The position numbers and the translations under genes are program-made. A stretch of DNA of 64,000 nucleotides from positions 1,218,164 through 1,282,163 of the forward strand of contig NZ_CP067007.1 in assembly GCF_018128925.1 (NCBI RefSeq), written 5' to 3'. The notes beneath the pieces were generated by a model. It did no database searches, had not been told where the DNA came from, and saw nothing but the letters and a program-made list of their open reading frames with translations. This document shows positions 43,820 through 53,231 of the stretch, piece after piece. Within the stretch, counting starts at the first letter, position 1, and the number at the start of each line of letters is the position of its first letter. The DNA is from Nitrosopumilus sp. K4. Its GTDB lineage: Archaea > Thermoproteota > Nitrososphaeria > Nitrososphaerales > Nitrosopumilaceae.

Positions 43820-45945
43820 TATCTTACCTTTCGTAATTCTGTCTTTATGTTATCTGCAAGGGTTGAACCAATTTTATCAATTTCTGCTAATTTTTTAACC
43901 GGAATTTTTGCAAGATCGTCTAAAGTTTTGACTCCATGTTTAAAGAGGACTCGTGCTCTGACTCTGCCTATTCCCTTTATTCTGACCAGATCAAGTAATT
44001 CCTCTCTTATTCCATAAACTATTCTTTTTCTAAGATCAGACAGCTCATCTAGAAGATCTGCCCTCTCTACATGTTTTGATATTTCACGTAGGCAATAAGA
44101 TAGCCAATCAGCAGTTTCAACCATTCTATGCATATCACCAGACTCTATTCCAAGACTATCAGATAGAGATAATTCAGATGATTCAGTAATCCACGCCTGA
44201 AGGGCAAGTAAACTCCTTGAACAGTCATATTCAGAAATTGGCTCTAATAATTCTGAAGTATGATTTTCAATCATCACACTAGCAGTTTCATAATCTTTAT
44301 TCCTCATAGAGAATTTTGGAAAGAATTCCTCACAATTTGAAATAAGATGTAAAAATCCAAAAGTATGTTTTTTGTTTTTTGAAACACTCTCAATTGAATC
44401 TCTAAAATAAGTTGCAGTTAGTGGATCGATGTAAAGCATAGATGTCTTTTTTCCAAATTCAGTTGCAGCATATCTTTCGCCTTTTTTGATAATCAAATAT
44501 TGACTAGATAAGAATCTCAATGAGATATCAATTGCAAATTTTAATGTTGGTTTCCTTGATTGACGTCCACCAAGAGTTTGCAGAAAAAAGTCTAAAATTT
44601 CTTCTTTTTTAATTCCAGGAGTAGTAACAACTACGCTAAGAATATGAGTTCGAAGTGATTTGTCATCTGTAATTTTTGAGATTATTGGTTCTGGTTCTCC
44701 ATGAATGTAATATTCAATCAAATCTTCAGTGTTACCATTGCCAACAATTATTGCTTCGCCATAATCATCATATTGAGGCCTACCAGCTCTTCCACAAAGC
44801 TGTTTGTATTCTAAAACACTGATGGGCCTATTTGCTCCAACTTTTGCATTATACCTATTGATGTTTGAAATCACAACTCTTCTTGCAGGTAGATTTACAC
44901 CTGCAGCCAAAGTTGGTGTAGACGACAAAAGTTTTATCGTCCCTTTTCTAAATTCAGATTCAACAATTTCTCTACAATTTTGATTTAATCCTGCATGATG
45001 AAATGCAACTCCTTTTTTAACTAGTGTTGCTAGTGTTTTAACCAAGTCAGTATGTTCATTTTTTGCAAGAATTTGTTTTGAAATTTTTTCAAGTTCTTTA
45101 CTTTCTTTTGTTTCTAAAAATTTAGATATTGCATCTGATGCTTTGGTGGCAAGTGATTTTGAACGTGTTCTAGTCTCAGCAAATACCAGAGATTGGCCTC
45201 CATCTTTGACTGACTGTATTCCTAGATCAATAGGAGTTCCTCTAACGCTACGTTCAACCTCAAATTTAGTTCCATCATTCATTACTACCTCACCTGCATC
45301 ACATACACCTTCTGACAATGGAACAGGTCTCCAATTATTTTCCACTAATGTGCAATCAAGCCATTCAGAGAGTTCATCAGAATTTGTAATAGTTGCACTC
45401 AAACCAACAATTTGGGGTTTGTTTTCCAATAATTTCAGTTTAGTTAGAATCATTTCAAGTGTAGGTCCTCGATTATCATCTCCGATCAAATGAACCTCAT
45501 CAGCAATCACCAAACCAATATCATCGATCCATTCGATCCCATGACGTATAATAGAGTCCATTTTCTCATTTGTCAGAACCAAGATGTCGCTTTTTTCTAA
45601 ATTTTTTTCAATGTTTTCAAAATCTCCAGTAGATATCCCTACTTTGATCTTTTTTCCTAATGGAATTTTTTCTAATTTTTTAAATTCTGAAAATTTTTCT
45701 GCAGCTAATGCACGAAGAGGGCTAAGATAGATGATTTTACCTTTGTTTTTTGAAAGATAGTTCAGCATTGCTAATATAGCAATCAATGTTTTTCCACTTG
45801 CAGTAGGTGCTGACACTAGAACACTGGTTCCACCTAGCAATCCAGATTTGATGCAATCAGCTTGTGGTGGGTATAGTTTCTCAAATCCTTCAGCTAAAAG
45901 AAAATCGATTGCAGATTTAGGAAGTTCTAATTTTTCTATTTTCAT
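43816..45945 (-). CDS. hel308: Hel308-family DNA helicase
   Basis: A 709-residue SF2 helicase. Motif I is SAPTASGKTLIA, motif II VIADEVHLIG, motif VI LCGRAGRPQYDDYG. A winged-helix and ratchet domain follow, and a C-terminal helix-hairpin-helix (VRIKGIGRVRARVLFKHGV). Hel308 remodels stalled replication forks. Overlaps MCM by 4 bases. Confidence 0.94.
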   Translation of the reverse strand: MKIEKLELPKSAIDFLLAEGFEKLYPPQADCIKSGLLGGTSVLVSAPTASGKTLIAILAMLNYLSKNKGKIIYLSPLRALAAEKFSEFKKLEKIPLGKKIKVGISTGDFENIEKNLEKSDILVLTNEKMDSIIRHGIEWIDDIGLVIADEVHLIGDDNRGPTLEMILTKLKLLENKPQIVGLSATITNSDELSEWLDCTLVENNWRPVPLSEGVCDAGEVVMNDGTKFEVERSVRGTPIDLGIQSVKDGGQSLVFAETRTRSKSLATKASDAISKFLETKESKELEKISKQILAKNEHTDLVKTLATLVKKGVAFHHAGLNQNCREIVESEFRKGTIKLLSSTPTLAAGVNLPARRVVISNINRYNAKVGANRPISVLEYKQLCGRAGRPQYDDYGEAIIVGNGNTEDLIEYYIHGEPEPIISKITDDKSLRTHILSVVVTTPGIKKEEILDFFLQTLGGRQSRKPTLKFAIDISLRFLSSQYLIIKKGERYAATEFGKKTSMLYIDPLTATYFRDSIESVSKNKKHTFGFLHLISNCEEFFPKFSMRNKDYETASVMIENHTSELLEPISEYDCSRSLLALQAWITESSELSLSDSLGIESGDMHRMVETADWLSYCLREISKHVERADLLDELSDLRKRIVYGIREELLDLVRIKGIGRVRARVLFKHGVKTLDDLAKIPVKKLAEIDKIGSTLADNIKTELRKVRY

Positions 45946-48026
45946 ACTCGGTTATAATGACCGGGTTTTGATTCATAAATAGATGCTTCGCGGAGCATTC
46001 TTCGAATATAGTTTCTTGCTTCTTCTTCAGTAAACTTTTCAGTTTTTTCAAGTTCTTTAACAAATTCTCTTTCCTCCACTGCAACCTTGTTGTCTCCCTC
46101 TAGAGATTTTAGAACATCCATGAATAATTGCATCTTTGAAACTTCACTTCTTGGCCTTCCTTGTAAGACACCCAAATCAACTTTTCCAGTGTTTACATCA
46201 ACTCCTGCGTCTTTTAGCATGCTTTCAATAAGATAGATTGCACGCTCAGCATCCTCCTCTTCTACTCTATCTTTCATAAGCAATCTTGCTCTTGCAGTAG
46301 CAAGTCTGATTATACCTCCAAGTTGTCTTGGGGTTACAGTAATCATCTCCTCAGATTCTACATTTCTCATCTGAAGATAATAATCGAGAATTTTTTCCTC
46401 TGCTTCCTTTGTAAGATTTGGTGATCCTCTTTTGGAATATGCTAGATATTTTGTAAGCAAATCAACATCAATTACATTTCTTCTATCGGCACCCTGTGGA
46501 GTGTGTAGTTCAATGATATGTCTAGCTATTCGTTCATCCTTTTCTCTTCCAGGAATATCTCTTACAACAAATATCAGGTCAAATCTGGTCAATAATGGAA
46601 TTGGAAGGTTAACATTTTCTGTGATGTTTTTGAATGGATCATATTTTCCATACATAGGGTTTGCTGCAGCAAGAATCGATGTTCGTGCATTCAGTGTAGC
46701 AACAATACCGCCTTTTGCAATACTTGCAGATTGTTGTTCCATAACTTCATGAAGTGCACTTCGATCTTCAGGTTTCATTTTATCAAATTCATCTATACAA
46801 ACTAATCCTTGATCACCTAGAACTACAGCGCCGGCCTCTAACATCATAATTCCGGTTTTATCACGAACTACAGCTGCGGTAAGTCCTGCAGCTGTTGAAC
46901 CTCTACCAGAAGTGTAAAGACCTCGTGGTGCAATTCTTGCACAAAACTTTAGCATTTCACTTTTTGCAGTACCTGGATCACCAACAAGAAATACGTTAAT
47001 GTCACCCCTTATCTTACTACCATCACCTAATGATTTTTGATTAGAACCCACTATCAAAAGTAAAATTGCTTCTTTGATCAGAGACTGTCCTTGGATGTGA
47101 GGTGCAAATGAATCAATTAGTCTATGATAAACATCAGGACTTTGTCCTAATGCCTTGATGAGTTTTTCATCTTCAGGAGATATCTCTTCTCTTTCAATTT
47201 TTCTCGATGTTTTATCTCCTCTACCACCCAAAAATTCAATGTTATTTCCTTCAATTCTTAATCTATACAATCCACTATGTCCACGAGTTACACCTGAAAC
47301 TGATTCTTGTTCTACTCTAACTATACCTGTAAGAATAATTCTATCACCAGGTCTTGCATTATCTACTAGATCCTGTCTAATTGTCACATCAATATAGTGA
47401 GGAAGTTGACCTGGAGGTAGATCCTCAGGAAGCTCCTGTAATCTGAGAATTTGAAAATCAATAAATTTGCTAGACTCAGGTTTTAACTCAAAATCTCTTT
47501 GTTTACAATTTGGGTTATCACAAACTACTGGAACCTTAACATCCATTCCTTTTAGTTGTACAACTTTGGTAGTATGTTCATCAGGACATACAAAGATCAA
47601 TTCTTTTGCAAGTGGTTTAACTTCTGATGCTCTGACTACCATTCCTGAAACACTGGTAATTTTTCCAATTGTCTCAGCATTGATTTGTCTGAGACTTCGT
47701 TGTAAAGGATAGTTTACTAGTCTAACTCTGACTTCATCTTTGATCTTTTCAGCATAATCTGGAAATCTTGTTTGAAGAGCTTCTTTTATTGCTCTAGAGA
47801 ATGCATTTAAAATTCTGTCTGGATCTTCTGAAAATAAAATTTCTATTTCAGGTTCTAAGACCAAGTCATTATAATCAACTAAAATGAATTTAACGCCTTT
47901 GGGCATCATTTCATCAATTGCTTCTACATACTTGTAATTACCAGACTTGTCTTTGAATCGTGTAAGGAATTCTTTTACTTTATCAGATAATGCAGATTCT
48001 GTGTAAGTACTTTGTACTCTACTCAT
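45942..48026 (-). CDS. mcm: MCM replicative helicase
   Basis: A 694-residue AAA+ helicase. The N-terminal part has a zinc site built from CPDEHTT and CDNPNCKQRDFE. Walker A is VGDPGTAKSEML, Walker B LVCIDEFDKM and the arginine finger LLTRFDLIF. A C-terminal winged helix ends the protein. It unwinds DNA at the fork with GINS, whose gene precedes it with an 8-base overlap. Confidence 0.96.
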   Translation of the reverse strand: MSRVQSTYTESALSDKVKEFLTRFKDKSGNYKYVEAIDEMMPKGVKFILVDYNDLVLEPEIEILFSEDPDRILNAFSRAIKEALQTRFPDYAEKIKDEVRVRLVNYPLQRSLRQINAETIGKITSVSGMVVRASEVKPLAKELIFVCPDEHTTKVVQLKGMDVKVPVVCDNPNCKQRDFELKPESSKFIDFQILRLQELPEDLPPGQLPHYIDVTIRQDLVDNARPGDRIILTGIVRVEQESVSGVTRGHSGLYRLRIEGNNIEFLGGRGDKTSRKIEREEISPEDEKLIKALGQSPDVYHRLIDSFAPHIQGQSLIKEAILLLIVGSNQKSLGDGSKIRGDINVFLVGDPGTAKSEMLKFCARIAPRGLYTSGRGSTAAGLTAAVVRDKTGIMMLEAGAVVLGDQGLVCIDEFDKMKPEDRSALHEVMEQQSASIAKGGIVATLNARTSILAAANPMYGKYDPFKNITENVNLPIPLLTRFDLIFVVRDIPGREKDERIARHIIELHTPQGADRRNVIDVDLLTKYLAYSKRGSPNLTKEAEEKILDYYLQMRNVESEEMITVTPRQLGGIIRLATARARLLMKDRVEEEDAERAIYLIESMLKDAGVDVNTGKVDLGVLQGRPRSEVSKMQLFMDVLKSLEGDNKVAVEEREFVKELEKTEKFTEEEARNYIRRMLREASIYESKPGHYNRV

Positions 48027-48537
48027 TTATTCCACCTCTAATTTGTTTTTCAAATTCTTGACTATTTTCATAAATGGATTTAAAGAATACAACTTCTTCA
48101 ACTGTTAATTTATTGTAAAGATCCGATGTAAGTTTAATAGAGTCAGCAAGTTTTACTAGTTTTCCTCTTCTCATTCTAAACAATTCCAGCATTATACTTT
48201 CAACATGATTATAGTCATCACGTTGAAGATCTTTCATTGTTTGTTTTAGTTTGATATAGAAATGAGGATCTAGTGTAGATAGTTGATATTCCCCAATCAT
48301 TTTTTCTTTTGATAATGCCTGCTTTAGTTCAGTAATCATATCTGGAGAATCCAAAGTGCCCAGATTGTTATCGGCAATTGTTTTTCCTATCCACTGAGGC
48401 AGGTTTAGAACTTCACCTTGAGCACCTTCAATTTTAATTCCAGATACATTGAATTTTACATCTTGGTTTAAAGTAATTTTAGCATCCTTTAGACCATATC
48501 CTATACTATGCAATTTTTCTACTTTTTCTATTTCCAT
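48019..48537 (-). CDS. GINS complex subunit (Gins23-type by domain order)
   Basis: The ATG at 48537 (MEIEKVEKLHSIGYG) gives 172 residues; one at 48570 is also open. A beta-rich part with GEVLNLPQWIGKTIADN comes first, then a helical part (DPHFYIKLKQTMKDL, LFRMRRGKLVKLAD). Small-beta domain before helical domain is the Psf2/Psf3 (Gins23) order. GINS activates MCM, and the genes are in one operon. Confidence 0.8.
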   Translation of the reverse strand: MEIEKVEKLHSIGYGLKDAKITLNQDVKFNVSGIKIEGAQGEVLNLPQWIGKTIADNNLGTLDSPDMITELKQALSKEKMIGEYQLSTLDPHFYIKLKQTMKDLQRDDYNHVESIMLELFRMRRGKLVKLADSIKLTSDLYNKLTVEEVVFFKSIYENSQEFEKQIRGGINE

Positions 48538-48606
48538 GGTAAGATCACTTTTTGTCACAAAGTTCCACATGTATCGGATCGATCAATTCTCTTCACCATT
48601 TTGTGA

Positions 48607-48618
48607 GATCAATTGATC
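48607..48618. promoter_or_regulatory. palindrome in the divergent replication promoter region
   Basis: The 12-bp palindrome GATCAATTGATC lies between the GINS-MCM operon and the RFC small-subunit gene. A second related string, GATCGATCAATT, lies about 30 bases away. It could be an operator shared by both sides. Evidence is sequence symmetry only. Confidence 0.3.
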
Positions 48619-48731
48619 CTAATTAATCAGAGGCTGATCGCGCATAGTTTTTGGCAAACGATGATTTTAATTTGCTGTATTACACAATAACCAATTCGGA
48701 TTTATTAATGGGTATCAAACCTAGTGTACTC

Positions 48732-49682
48732 ATGTCATCTACTGGAATGTGGGTTGAAAAATACAGACCTCAAAAACTATCTGAAGTTGTTAATCAGACA
48801 GACATCATTGGAAGTTTAGAAGCTCTTATCAAAGATCCAACGGATATGCCACACCTGTTGTTTTCAGGATCTGCAGGAGTGGGAAAAACTACCACTGCAT
48901 TATGTATCGCAAGACAAGTTCTAGGAGATTATGTTAGAGATTATACCTTAGAATTAAACGCATCAGATGAAAGAGGAATCGGAATGGTTAGGGAAAAAGT
49001 AAAGAAATTCTCACGGTATGCAGGAATGGCAGACGTTCCATTCAAAATAATAATTTTAGATGAAGCTGATGAAATGACAGCCGATGCTCAAACTGCTTTA
49101 AGAAGGATTATTGAAGATACTGCCAAATATTGTAGATTTATCTTAATTGCAAATAATATATCTAAAATCATAGATCCTATACAAAGCAGATGTGCAACCT
49201 TCAAGTTTACATCCATACCCGAAGAGGATGTGATTTCTCATCTTGAAACAATTGCCAAAAAAGAAAAAGTAAAGGCAGAAAAAAAGGGCCTCAAAGCAAT
49301 TTACGATTATTCAGAAGGGGATCTTAGACATGCCATTAATTTGATGCAAGCAACTGCCAGCATAGGTGCTATTACTGAAGAACATGTCAAAGCATCAGCA
49401 GGATTAACAAAAACAACTGATGTTGATGAGATTTTGAAAACTGCACTTACTGGAAAAATCGCAGAGGCCAGAGAAAAAATGATTGAACTCATCAAAGTTT
49501 ATGGAATGTCCGAATCTGATTTTCTAAAATATCTAAACTCTGCAGTTTTCAAATCTAAACATGATAAATTATCAGACATTTTAGAGGTTATTGCAAAATA
49601 TGATTATAGAATTCTAGTGGGAGCGAATCCAGAAATTCAGTTATCTGCATTGTTAGCAGAGTTAGGAAGAATAGAAAATTAA
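48732..49682 (+). CDS. rfcS: replication factor C small subunit
   Basis: The ATG at 48732 (MSSTGMWVEKYRPQKLSEV) is the family start, with an AT-rich TATA-like element (GATTTATTAAT) about 30 bases before it; the longer frame from 48651 is unlikely. Walker A is GSAGVGKTTTA, Walker B IIILDEADEM, with the SRC motif PIQSRCATFKF. Four copies with one RFC-L load PCNA. Divergent from GINS-MCM. Confidence 0.95.
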   Translation: MSSTGMWVEKYRPQKLSEVVNQTDIIGSLEALIKDPTDMPHLLFSGSAGVGKTTTALCIARQVLGDYVRDYTLELNASDERGIGMVREKVKKFSRYAGMADVPFKIIILDEADEMTADAQTALRRIIEDTAKYCRFILIANNISKIIDPIQSRCATFKFTSIPEEDVISHLETIAKKEKVKAEKKGLKAIYDYSEGDLRHAINLMQATASIGAITEEHVKASAGLTKTTDVDEILKTALTGKIAEAREKMIELIKVYGMSESDFLKYLNSAVFKSKHDKLSDILEVIAKYDYRILVGANPEIQLSALLAELGRIEN

Positions 49683-49685
49683 AAG

Positions 49686-49769
49686 CGCAGAGAGAGGGAT
49701 TTGAACCCCCGTATGCTTGCGCACACAGGCTCTCAAGGCCCGCGCCCTACCGAGCTAGGCGACCTCTGC
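49686..49769 (-). tRNA. tRNA-Ser (UGA)
   Basis: On the minus strand the acceptor GCAGAGG pairs with TCTCTGC, discriminator G. The anticodon stem CGGGC/GCCTG encloses CTTGAGA, anticodon UGA. A long variable arm hairpin (GTGCGCAAGCAT region) confirms a class II tRNA. Confidence 0.9.
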
Positions 49770-49852
49770 GAAAAGAGTTGGAAATTAGTGATTAAAATTT
49801 GTTGATGAAGCAATAATCCAAAATTAAAAAGAAGAAAAAAGAAAGATTTTCT

Positions 49853-50389
49853 TTAATCGTGTGCGTGTGGATTTGCAGAGCCGCTTTTCATCTCTACAAA
49901 TGAACCATCTGCTTTCTCATGATATGATTGGTATGATGGTTCAATCAAGATTGCATGTGTTGGACATGCTTCTTGGCAGGCCATGCATTGTGTACAATCA
50001 TGTTCTCTGATTGGCATTGATTTGTCTGTATAATCTAGACGTTCGTCTTGTTCAGTTAGACCGGTTCCTTCAAAAGTTGCACCATTGACATCTTTTGCAG
50101 GAATATCCTTTTCTGTTCTATACCATTGGAAGGTTTGAACTGGACAAACACTCATGCAAGAACCTGCTGCAACACAAGAATCCCAGTCAACTGCGACTGT
50201 TGTTCCGTGGATACCAAGTGGAACTTGTTCTTCTCCACGTGCTTCATATGCTGCTTTGACATCATCGTTAGAAAATGCCTCACCGTCAGTTCTGCCATTA
50301 CCCCAAATGAAGTGTTTATTTTCTCCATCTGCGTGTATTGTCTTACCAACTACTTCTAGATTTTCAACAAATTTTTCATCTATTGGCAT
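49853..50389 (-). CDS. ferredoxin, 7Fe/8Fe zinc-type, paralogue A
   Basis: A 178-residue ferredoxin. Cluster motifs are CVAAGSCMSVCPVQTFQW and CTQCMACQEACPTHAI. The long N-terminal extension and the insert between the motifs (about 45 residues) match archaeal zinc-type ferredoxins of Sulfolobus kind. Its C-terminus has SGSANPHAHD, shared with the next gene. Likely a main electron carrier. Confidence 0.9.
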   Translation of the reverse strand: MPIDEKFVENLEVVGKTIHADGENKHFIWGNGRTDGEAFSNDDVKAAYEARGEEQVPLGIHGTTVAVDWDSCVAAGSCMSVCPVQTFQWYRTEKDIPAKDVNGATFEGTGLTEQDERLDYTDKSMPIREHDCTQCMACQEACPTHAILIEPSYQSYHEKADGSFVEMKSGSANPHAHD

Positions 50390-50516
50390 GTAATGGATTA
50401 TTTCAAAATATTATTTAAAGCTAGACAAAATTAGTGGAGACTAAATACGAATCAATCGCAGAATTTGAAAAATTTAGTAAAAAATTTCAATAAATAAAGG
50501 AAAGAAAATAATTTTT

Positions 50517-51092
<576 letters not shown>

Positions 51093-51209
51093 TTATTTAA
51101 AGCTAGACAGGAATAGATATTAGAAATTAATCGATTTCATTGAATTTTTTTGTAGGAATAAACATCTTTTCCTTACGTTCATAACGCTGTACAAATAATT
51201 TGGATTAAA

Positions 51210-51875
51210 ATGGACATTATCAAATATGACGTCTACAGAGGGCCAAACATTGGAATTTACATTAATGTAAATGACAAATATATTTTGATTCCTATGGGAT
51301 TTGCAGAATCAAAGGCAAGAAAACTAGCAGGATATTTGAAAGCAGATTACATCTACACATCAGTTGCAAATACTAGACTCTTAGGGGCTTTGGCGGTGAT
51401 GAACAACAAAGGTATTTTGTTGCCAAAAACAGCATTTCAAAATGAATATGATTTGATAAAAAAGGAGACAGATCTTGAGGTAGGGGTTTTGGATTCAAAA
51501 TATACTGCACTTGGAAATGTAATTTGTGCAAATGACAAAGGAGCTATTGTGTCACCATGGCTTTCAAATGATGATTGTGAAACAATAAAAGATGTTTTAG
51601 GAGTTGAGATAATTCAAAAAAGAGTTGCAGGGTTTAATCAAACAGGCGCAGTAATTGTAGCAAATGATTCGGGCGCAGCCATACATCCAGAGGCAGACGA
51701 AGAAGACATGAAGGAATTTGCAAATATTTTAGGCGTAAAAATTGAACATTGTACAATCAACAATGGAATCCCATTCGTATCATCAGGGATTTTGGCAAAC
51801 AACAACTCTATTGTTGTAGGTACTTTAACGTCAGGTCCAGAGATAATGATGCTCACTAGGGCATTTCTAAATTAA
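51210..51875 (+). CDS. translation initiation factor aIF6
   Basis: A 221-residue pentein protein. Repeating segments such as GPNIGIYINVNDKYILIP and GLLPKTAFQNE-like LLPKTAFQNEYDLIK reflect its five-fold pseudo-symmetry. aIF6 binds the large ribosomal subunit and prevents joining to the small one. It overlaps the convergent hisS by 20 bases. Confidence 0.93.
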   Translation: MDIIKYDVYRGPNIGIYINVNDKYILIPMGFAESKARKLAGYLKADYIYTSVANTRLLGALAVMNNKGILLPKTAFQNEYDLIKKETDLEVGVLDSKYTALGNVICANDKGAIVSPWLSNDDCETIKDVLGVEIIQKRVAGFNQTGAVIVANDSGAAIHPEADEEDMKEFANILGVKIEHCTINNGIPFVSSGILANNNSIVVGTLTSGPEIMMLTRAFLN

Positions 51876-53139
51876 GAACAGATTTAGGATCATCAGTAAT
51901 TTTTTCAATATCAACTTGTGACTCTGAACCGTCACTCATATTTCGCAAAACAACTTTTCCATTTTCAAGTTCCTTTGGTGCAACAATAATACAATATCTA
52001 GATTCTGTTGCATTTTCCATCTGTTTTTTTAGATTTTTTCCAGACAAATCAATATCAGTTGCAATGTTGTTTAATCGAAGTAGTGATGCAATAGACATAG
52101 CAACCTTTTGCATTTCATCATTTATGTAAAGAACTGAAATTCTATTCTGTGATAATTCTGGAACTATTCCCTGTTCTTGCATTGTAAGAATTATTCGTTC
52201 TACCCCTCCAGCAACTCCAGTTGCGCCAATATCTTCTCGGCCAAATGCTTTTGTCAAAGTATCATATCTACCACCACCTGCCAATGCACCTAATGTTGAA
52301 TTTTTATCAAAGACTTCAAAGACCATACCAGAATAGTAATCCAAACCTCTTACAATTCCAAAATTAATTCGAACATTAGATACGCCCCTATTCTCTAAAG
52401 AGTCAATTAATGATTTCAATTCGTCCCAAGATTCTAGTTGTTTTGTGTCAAAGTTTTTTTCTACTTGTTGAATGGTTCCTTTAATCTGAGAGAATTCAAG
52501 TATTTTTTCAAGTTTTTCTGAGTCATATCCCTTCTCTTGAAATTCTTTTAGAATATCATCTTTAGATTTTTTTGAAATTTTATCAACTGCTCGTAGAATA
52601 TCTGCTACTAACTGAGGATCTTTAGAATCAAAAATATTGTTAATGTAAGACTCTACAAGATTCCTGTGATTTACATCAATTGTGATATTTTTCAGCAATA
52701 GAGAATCAAACAATCTAGATGTCAGTTCAATAATTTCAGCTTCGGATTCAATGCTAGCCTTACCATAAATTTCAACATCCCATTGATGAAAGTATCTGTA
52801 TCTACCTTTTTGTGGTTCGTCATATCGGAATACACCACCAAATGCTGAAATTTTTGCTGGAAGTTTCATTGATTTTTGAGAGGACACATATCTTGTCAGT
52901 CCCATAGTAAAATCAAATCTCAGAGCTACTTCTCTGTCTCCTTTATCTTTGAAATAATAGATTTCATCTCTAATTGCAGGGCCAGATTTGGTTTCCAGAG
53001 TAGAAAGTAATTCAATCGGAGAAGGATCCATAAATGAAAATCCGTAAAGTGAAGATAGTTGTTTAAAGTGGCTTCGGATGTGTTCAATATTGACATTTTC
53101 ACGTCCTTCAAAGTCTTTCATACCACGTGGAAGTTCCAA
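51856..53139 (-). CDS. hisS: histidyl-tRNA synthetase
   Basis: A 427-residue class II synthetase. Motif 2 is FRYDEPQKGRYRYFHQWDVE. The HisA-type signatures are RGLDYYSGMVFEVF and GGRYDTL, and motif 3 is GATGVAGGVERI. The C-terminal anticodon-binding domain follows. Length is typical. Confidence 0.95.
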   Translation of the reverse strand: MELPRGMKDFEGRENVNIEHIRSHFKQLSSLYGFSFMDPSPIELLSTLETKSGPAIRDEIYYFKDKGDREVALRFDFTMGLTRYVSSQKSMKLPAKISAFGGVFRYDEPQKGRYRYFHQWDVEIYGKASIESEAEIIELTSRLFDSLLLKNITIDVNHRNLVESYINNIFDSKDPQLVADILRAVDKISKKSKDDILKEFQEKGYDSEKLEKILEFSQIKGTIQQVEKNFDTKQLESWDELKSLIDSLENRGVSNVRINFGIVRGLDYYSGMVFEVFDKNSTLGALAGGGRYDTLTKAFGREDIGATGVAGGVERIILTMQEQGIVPELSQNRISVLYINDEMQKVAMSIASLLRLNNIATDIDLSGKNLKKQMENATESRYCIIVAPKELENGKVVLRNMSDGSESQVDIEKITDDPKSVLNLEMP

Positions 53140-53231
53140 GATGATTAGATGTCAGATGGTTGTGATTTAGATATTTCTGTAAAAGATATACAAAACTATG
53201 CAATTTTTGAACAAGTGTTGGTTTTTGTCAG

